Translations under genes and position numbers: made by a program | Shown: piece by piece, positions 58,904-64,000 of the stretch | Layout: each line of letters begins with the position of its first letter | How positions within the stretch are numbered: the stretch's first letter is position 1 | Notes under the pieces: generated by a model | Databases searched by the model: none | The model's input: only the letters and a program-made list of their open reading frames with translations | What the model was told of the DNA's origin: nothing | Assembly: GCA_023846275.1 (NCBI GenBank) | Contig: CM043875.1 | Coordinates: 25,710,851 to 25,774,850, forward strand | Direction: 5' to 3' | From: Vanilla planifolia | Lineage: Eukaryota > Streptophyta > Magnoliopsida > Asparagales > Orchidaceae | DNA length: 64,000 bases

Positions 58904-61182
58904 TTATCAATTTTGTCCTTTAAATAATAACAAATTAAGCTCTAAAAATTAAAGACCAAAATTCATTATAGTCCTTTCAATAGGGTCCATTCATTAGTAT
59001 GCTTAATTAAATATTCTAAGCATCTTTACAAAATTACACATTTTTTAGATAGAATCAAAATAATATTATTTTTATTTAGCTTTGAAATACTACTTTATTA
59101 CATTAATAATATCTAATTATATACTTAATAATAGTATTATAGTGATAAAAAATAATTAGGCCAAACTGTGACACAAGGGCATCACATCTTTTCCTTGTTA
59201 AAAAAACTTCATTCTAAAAATTTAAAGAGTTGAAGATATTTTTTCTCTTCTTACATTATTTCTCTCATTTAGTTTGATTTGATAACAAAGCTTTTATCAT
59301 TAAAATTATTTTATTTCTCAAGATTTTATCTTTGTAATCCAAAATTTGTTTTAACTTTTGAACATAGGACATCTCTAGCTACAATACAACTGTGGCAATC
59401 CCTAATCATTTGTTCACAATTTTTTGTACCATGATATTTTTTTTTTCTCTTTTATCTTGAAATTTTGAAAACATATAAAATTATTTTTTATTTTTTATAA
59501 AAATCATAAAAAAAGAAACTTTTATCCTTTTAAAATAAAGTAGTACAAATTTATTTTATAATCAAATAAAACATAAAAATTACATATAATATCAATGATC
59601 ATAACTCTTTTATATATCTTTTTTTGCTCAAATAACATATATATATAAATTACACATATAGTAACAATTGCAGTACCTTCTAAATCATCATGTGCTAGCT
59701 CATACTTCATTTCAATAGTCCCATGAAATATCTTTTTTGTCCTTAAAATATTAGGCTAAAATAAGTACGAGTCCACTTATACTAATTTAGTAGCAAATAA
59801 CTATACATATATATATAAAGCACTACAATATTTGGATAATCAAATGAAAGAGTTATTTAAAATAATATAATATAAATAAAATATATGAGTATTTATAAAG
59901 AAGTAAAGTAATAATACGTGTGTAATGTTTTAACTATAAATCTTTTGTACATTTACAAACTGCTTACTTTTGTACCTTTTTATCTCTTTAATGGCTTAGG
60001 AAAAGACCCTTTTTTTATTTAACAAATTAAGTATGTTTAAAAATATGTTATTTCAGTCCTTTCTCCTTGAACATTTACCTTCTCTGTATCAAGCTCTTTC
60101 TTTTTCTTTATTTTGTTTTCATTTTTTCTTATCTTTGTAACTATTATCATCAATTAACTTATGTTGCATGTTTATTATCATATAATTATATCAATAAGTG
60201 ACTTATAATCAAAGTAAATATCATTCATATTTAAGCATCTCATACATAAGTTATGATGTATAATACATTTATTTTTTTACCATCATTCATATATTTCACT
60301 TTTTTATCATCACTTAAATATATAAATTTTGAAAAGTATTATGTACTAATATGATCATTTTTTAAGTATATCATGCCCATTTTATACATCTCTAATTTAA
60401 CTTTTTAAATAAATTGATTAAAGTCTTTATCTTAATATTACACATTGCATTTAAACATATACACATAAGTATAACTTTTACTTATCTTTTAAAACTTAGT
60501 GGTCTCATCAAAGCTCAAAAGTTAATTCCTTCGATTATTACATTACATGAGACTACGTTATTTTAGATTTTTTTCCCTTACATAACTCCTCTCTAAATCT
60601 TTTAAGAAACCTTCACTTGTTTTCCTCTTACCTCTACTAATTATCATTGAGTGCTACTATAATACCCTATTCAATAGCAAATTAAAAAGGTCTTTATGAC
60701 TTGTCTCGTAATACATGCCAATAAAAAAATTATTTTAAAATTTTAAAATAAAAATGTTTTTGAATAGATATTTTATAACGAATCTAACTACATTAATTTT
60801 ATATCAATTGAAGTTCTTTTGAAATTTATAAAAAAATTATGTTACCATATAATTAATTAGTGTATTACAATTATGTATATAATTAATTAGTATATGATTA
60901 AGTATTCTCTTATGTTTAATTAGTGGATTTTGGAGTTTTACTTAATTTGTGTATATCTTGCTCATCGTGATAACCAAATTTGAGGTAGATGCTTTGATTT
61001 TTTTATATTGAATTGGAGTTTCAAATTATTGTAGCAAGAATCAAGAGATTTTAAAGTAATTAAACCCTTTTTGTTGTTATCAAAGCAAGGAAGAAATTTG
61101 GTGGAATTTAAAAATTAAGAATTTCTTATTATTAGTGCAAAAATGTGAATGAGGAGCCATGTAAAAAAAGAATTATAATATT

Positions 61183-61209
61183 CATTATTATTATTATTAT
61201 TATTATTTT
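61183..61209. repeat. (ATT)n microsatellite
   Basis: About eight ATT units, within the presumed gypsy LTR. Confidence 0.9.
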
Positions 61210-62123
61210 AAATGTATAAATGCTTAAAAAATAAGGAGCATTGGATATTAAGCCTGTTAAGATTGGAAATTAAGATTAATTTAATTATAAAATAACCTAG
61301 GCATGCTGTAAAGAATATAATTGGATATATTCTTATTATGTAGAATCAAAAAAGTAAATCAATTCAGGAATTGGATTATCAATACATAAATTGAGTAAAT
61401 AAATTGAGTTGTAAGTATATTTAATATTTCTTGAATATATTTTGATAAAATAAAGTTTCTTAATTATGATCATGAGATAGAATCTATTCATATATTTGAA
61501 TTTGAATCATAAGATTTTTATGACTTATTGTTAATAAATAAGCAAGATTTATAAAAGTATGAAATTTTAATAAAATAGATATACAAGTAATTAAGAAATA
61601 TATTTTTTTAAATGAATTATAATAGAAGAATGAAACATTAAATGTATATGATAAAATAATAAGAAATATACTTTTTCTTGTGATATTATCCCTTGACTTA
61701 GGTGTAGTACTCAAGACCATGCTATACTTTGCTACTAGTACTCTATGTAGGGTAACTAGATATGATAGTAGACCATACTATGATGTGAGATAACACTAGA
61801 TGATGTGATTATTGGCCTCCTAGAGGGTTGTCATTGGTTGTCATGGATTAGTAGGATAGTTAGGTGTAAGTGTGTGGCTCATGTCAAAAATATTATCACT
61901 AGTTTATATTTAGGATTTGAGGATGATTAAGTATAATTTCTAGAGTGGTATCATGATGATTAATATGATATCAACTTACTAATATGTTATAAGCAGAGAA
62001 TTACTTGTTAAAAATTTATTGATAGGTATTGATATGAACATAATATGATATGTGAATAAAGATAAGAATTAAGAGTAAACGTGGCCCAAATTAAGTTAAC
62101 AAATTAATTGAGAAAAATAAATA

Positions 62124-62143
62124 AATAAATAAATAAATAACAA
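62124..62143. repeat. (AAAT)n run
   Basis: Five AAAT units inside the gypsy LTR. Confidence 0.85.
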
Positions 62144-62839
62144 AAGTAAAAATATAAATTCAATCAAATAAGTCATTTCTTTATTAGTATTTTATAATTT
62201 AATATAGTTGTTCCTTCTTACTTATGTCATTTGTTATTTGATTTATAATTTTATTATTCTTTAAATTTATTATATTATATTATATTATTATTTATAATTT
62301 ATTTACTAAGTTTTTTTAAACTCATTCTTTATATTTACATTATAGGCCAATTAGATTCATAACATCAAAATAGAGATCCTAACAGGAGATTCAAGTATAT
62401 AATGAATATGTATTAGATGTTATAACTTAATTAGAGGGATCTGTTACATGATTGTGATATAAACTACATGACAACATCTATATATGATATTATTTGATGT
62501 GGATACTCTTTAAGAGTAGTGTGTAGCTTATATCTTATAGATTTTTGTAGATTCTATGATTTGGTTGATGTGAATTGTGATTTAAATATAGTCTTTAGTT
62601 TCAAAATTTATGTGGATGGTGAACTTTATTATTTATGTGATACTAATTATAAATGTACATCTAATGATAAATTATTATATATGAAAAACAAAAAAATTAT
62701 ATGGGAGATTCTATCCATTTGTTTTTTTTGGAATTATAAGTAATTTAATTATATTTGAATTTTGTTAATAAGAAAATTTAGATTAAAATTGGTTTTATCA
62801 TCACTCCATGCCTAAGTGGGTTAAGAGAGGCATCACAGG

Positions 62840-62851
62840 TTGATGTAAGAG
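62840..62851 (+). other. Degenerate primer-binding site of the gypsy element
   Basis: TTGATGTAAGAG versus the consensus TTGGTATCAGAG (nine of twelve), placed two bases after an LTR end in CA. Confidence 0.5.
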
Positions 62852-63178
62852 AAGTTAACATCTTATGAAAGAAAAGTTTATAAGGATATGATATTTGTAT
62901 GAGAAATATATATATATTAATGGGATGTTAAATTAATGTAAGGTGAATTTCAAGGGTTAATGAAAGGGTTTAGAACTAGAATTAAGTCATAAGTTTTTGG
63001 CTAAATTAGAAATAGGTAAGTGAATGCACTATCATAACATGTATAAGTGATGATTTTAGTATTTCTTTGTATTCATTGTTATCTTTAGTAAAGCAAAATA
63101 TTAAATTAATTATTTGTTACATGTTAATTATTTTATTATTACATAACTAAGTTCTTATGTGAAATTTAGGAAGTGAGA

Positions 63179-64000
63179 AATGAACAAGAGCCTAAAAGAG
63201 GAGAATCCAAGGCTAAAGAGAGAAACTTGGGGAGATGGCCTAATCAACAAACCAACAATAAGAATGAATTGACTCAAATGTTACCTCTTTTTTGTAATTC
63301 ATTAAAGGTGGTTACCATATTGTAGGGTCATTAATATATAGGATAATCGAGCAGTTTTATTAGATGCATCATACATATTTTTTAGGTGGGTTAGATCTTA
63401 TAGTGGCTAAGAATTAGTTAATGCAAATGAAAAAAATATTTGATGAAATGGTATGCCCTAAGGATAGAAAAATTCCTTTAATAATAATGATCTTGGATGA
63501 TATAGTTAAACTATGGTGAGAAGTTAAATTCAAGCTTAAGTTTAAAGGTTGTCCTCCTAGAGATATCACATGGGAGGAATTTTCTAAGGTATTTGAAATA
63601 TAATATATTACTTTGGTTTTCAGAGAGAATATGCAAGATTATCAATCTCAGTTGACTCAAAAGAGATTATTAATGGTAGATTATGAATGCAAATTTACAA
63701 TCTTGTCTTGATATATTTTATATATGGTTAGCCAAAAGAACTGAAGTGCTATATATATTTTTTAAGGGTCTATAGGAACCTATAAGACTCACATTACTAA
63801 CATTAAAGACTACTAATTATGAAGATTTGTTAGAAAACATCAAATTAATAGAGCATAAATTTATCAAAGATAGAGGCTAAAAGAGAGACAAGTAAGAAGA
63901 GAAGTGGATTTCAAAAGTTTAGAAGTGACTCGCCTTTTAAGAAAGGATCTTCTAGTAGTAGCAACAATGGTAATTATAGAAGGAATGCTTTTAATAGTAG
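63179..64000 (+). pseudogene. Ty3/gypsy gag, degenerate, continuing off the window
   Basis: Fragments in order: LDLIVAKN.LMQMKKIFDEM, VCPKDRKIPL, VKFKLKFKGCPPRDITWEEF, SKVF, DYQSQLTQ, DYECKFTILS. This is the classical retrotransposon gag domain (usual wording: W...ME..F....CP.D.KV.LA...L...A..WW). In-frame stops occur and the second W of the WW pair is lost. The last 100 bp are serine-rich (about 63945-64000), as in the linker before the zinc knuckle. Confidence 0.82.

Larger units (their letters stand above)
54481..60829. other. AT-rich intergenic DNA, no gene seen
   Basis: Upstream of the zinc-finger gene. No coding region, RNA gene or clear transposon recognised. It contains microsatellites at 56781-56821 and 58857-58903. 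The 89-codon ORF at 58683 runs through the CA repeat and is not credible as a gene. A slightly GC-richer patch at 57030-57190 could be an LTR scrap, but this is not supported by any landmark. Confidence 0.55.
60830..64000 (+). mobile_element. Decayed Ty3/gypsy element (Tekay/Del-like chromovirus), 5' part
   Basis: The 5' LTR appears to end at 62837 (...AGAGAGGCATCACA). Two bases later TTGATGTAAGAG resembles the iMet primer site TTGGTATCAGAG. A degenerate gag follows from about 63180 and runs off the window. The LTR's left end is not determined; 60830 is a guess. The lineage call rests on the gag wording and the LTR ending style. Confidence 0.62.

Noticed and set aside
58683-58952. 89-codon + strand ORF
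   Set aside because: Its THTHTHTH stretch is the translated CA microsatellite; no other support.
1-64000. CRISPR array, rRNA, tRNA genes, organelle DNA insertion, integrated virus
   Set aside because: No regularly spaced identical repeats, no conserved RNA landmarks, no plastid or mitochondrial gene text and no pararetrovirus coding region were seen.

Overview
This window is nuclear DNA of a flowering plant. It is AT-rich, with spliced genes of land-plant families, introns of up to 11 kb, and Ty1/copia, Ty3/gypsy and LINE debris at many stages of decay. The protein sequence gives a weak impression of a monocot, but I cannot name the species. There is no bacterial gene structure, rRNA, tRNA or CRISPR array that I can see. 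All repeat and exon boundaries were aligned by eye.

Two real genes are present and converge. (1) On the + strand, the last seven coding exons of an FtsH-like inactive protease of the FTSHI2/EMB2083 type lie between 738 and 19327 (837 nt, 278 residues plus stop). The 5' part of the gene is outside the window. Its introns are huge (6.7 and 9.4 kb), one is a GC-AG intron, and they contain a 352-bp tandem duplication, LTR remnants and a non-autonomous LTR element. (2) On the - strand, a complete nine-exon gene lies between 54316 and 39843 (813 nt, 270 residues plus stop). It encodes a signal-peptide, single-C2H2, cysteine-rich, C-terminally membrane-anchored protein. Its first intron is 11.1 kb and holds a LINE relic, two tandem duplications and a 3.8-kb block of copia DNA.

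Between the genes lies a decayed - strand copia element of the SIRE/Maximus type (22414-33547). Its order can be read: truncated 5' LTR, iMet-type primer site, gag with an intact CCHC knuckle, DSGCS protease motif, integrase, RT, RNase H, polypurine tract and a 3.0-kb 3' LTR. A solo LTR (about 28.1-29.8 kb) and a 0.9-kb unknown insert interrupt it. The 3' part of this element plus its outside flank recurs at 45207-49055, inside intron 1 of the zinc-finger gene. There it is flanked by a 14-bp direct repeat, and a neighbouring tandem copy keeps a fossil empty site.

Upstream of the zinc-finger gene, 54.5-60.8 kb is AT-rich DNA with microsatellites. From about 61 kb to the window end there is a decayed + strand Ty3/gypsy (Tekay/Del-like) element with LTR end, primer site and gag, continuing off the window.

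The window holds no new multi-gene system that I can support. The most unusual signals are the copied copia block with its fossil empty site, a partial tandem duplication of the membrane-span exon that carries a second splice acceptor leading to a stop, a motif-dense field rich in GTAC/ATCGTAT words shared by long LTRs, and a small hairpin in those LTRs whose stem changes look compensatory.
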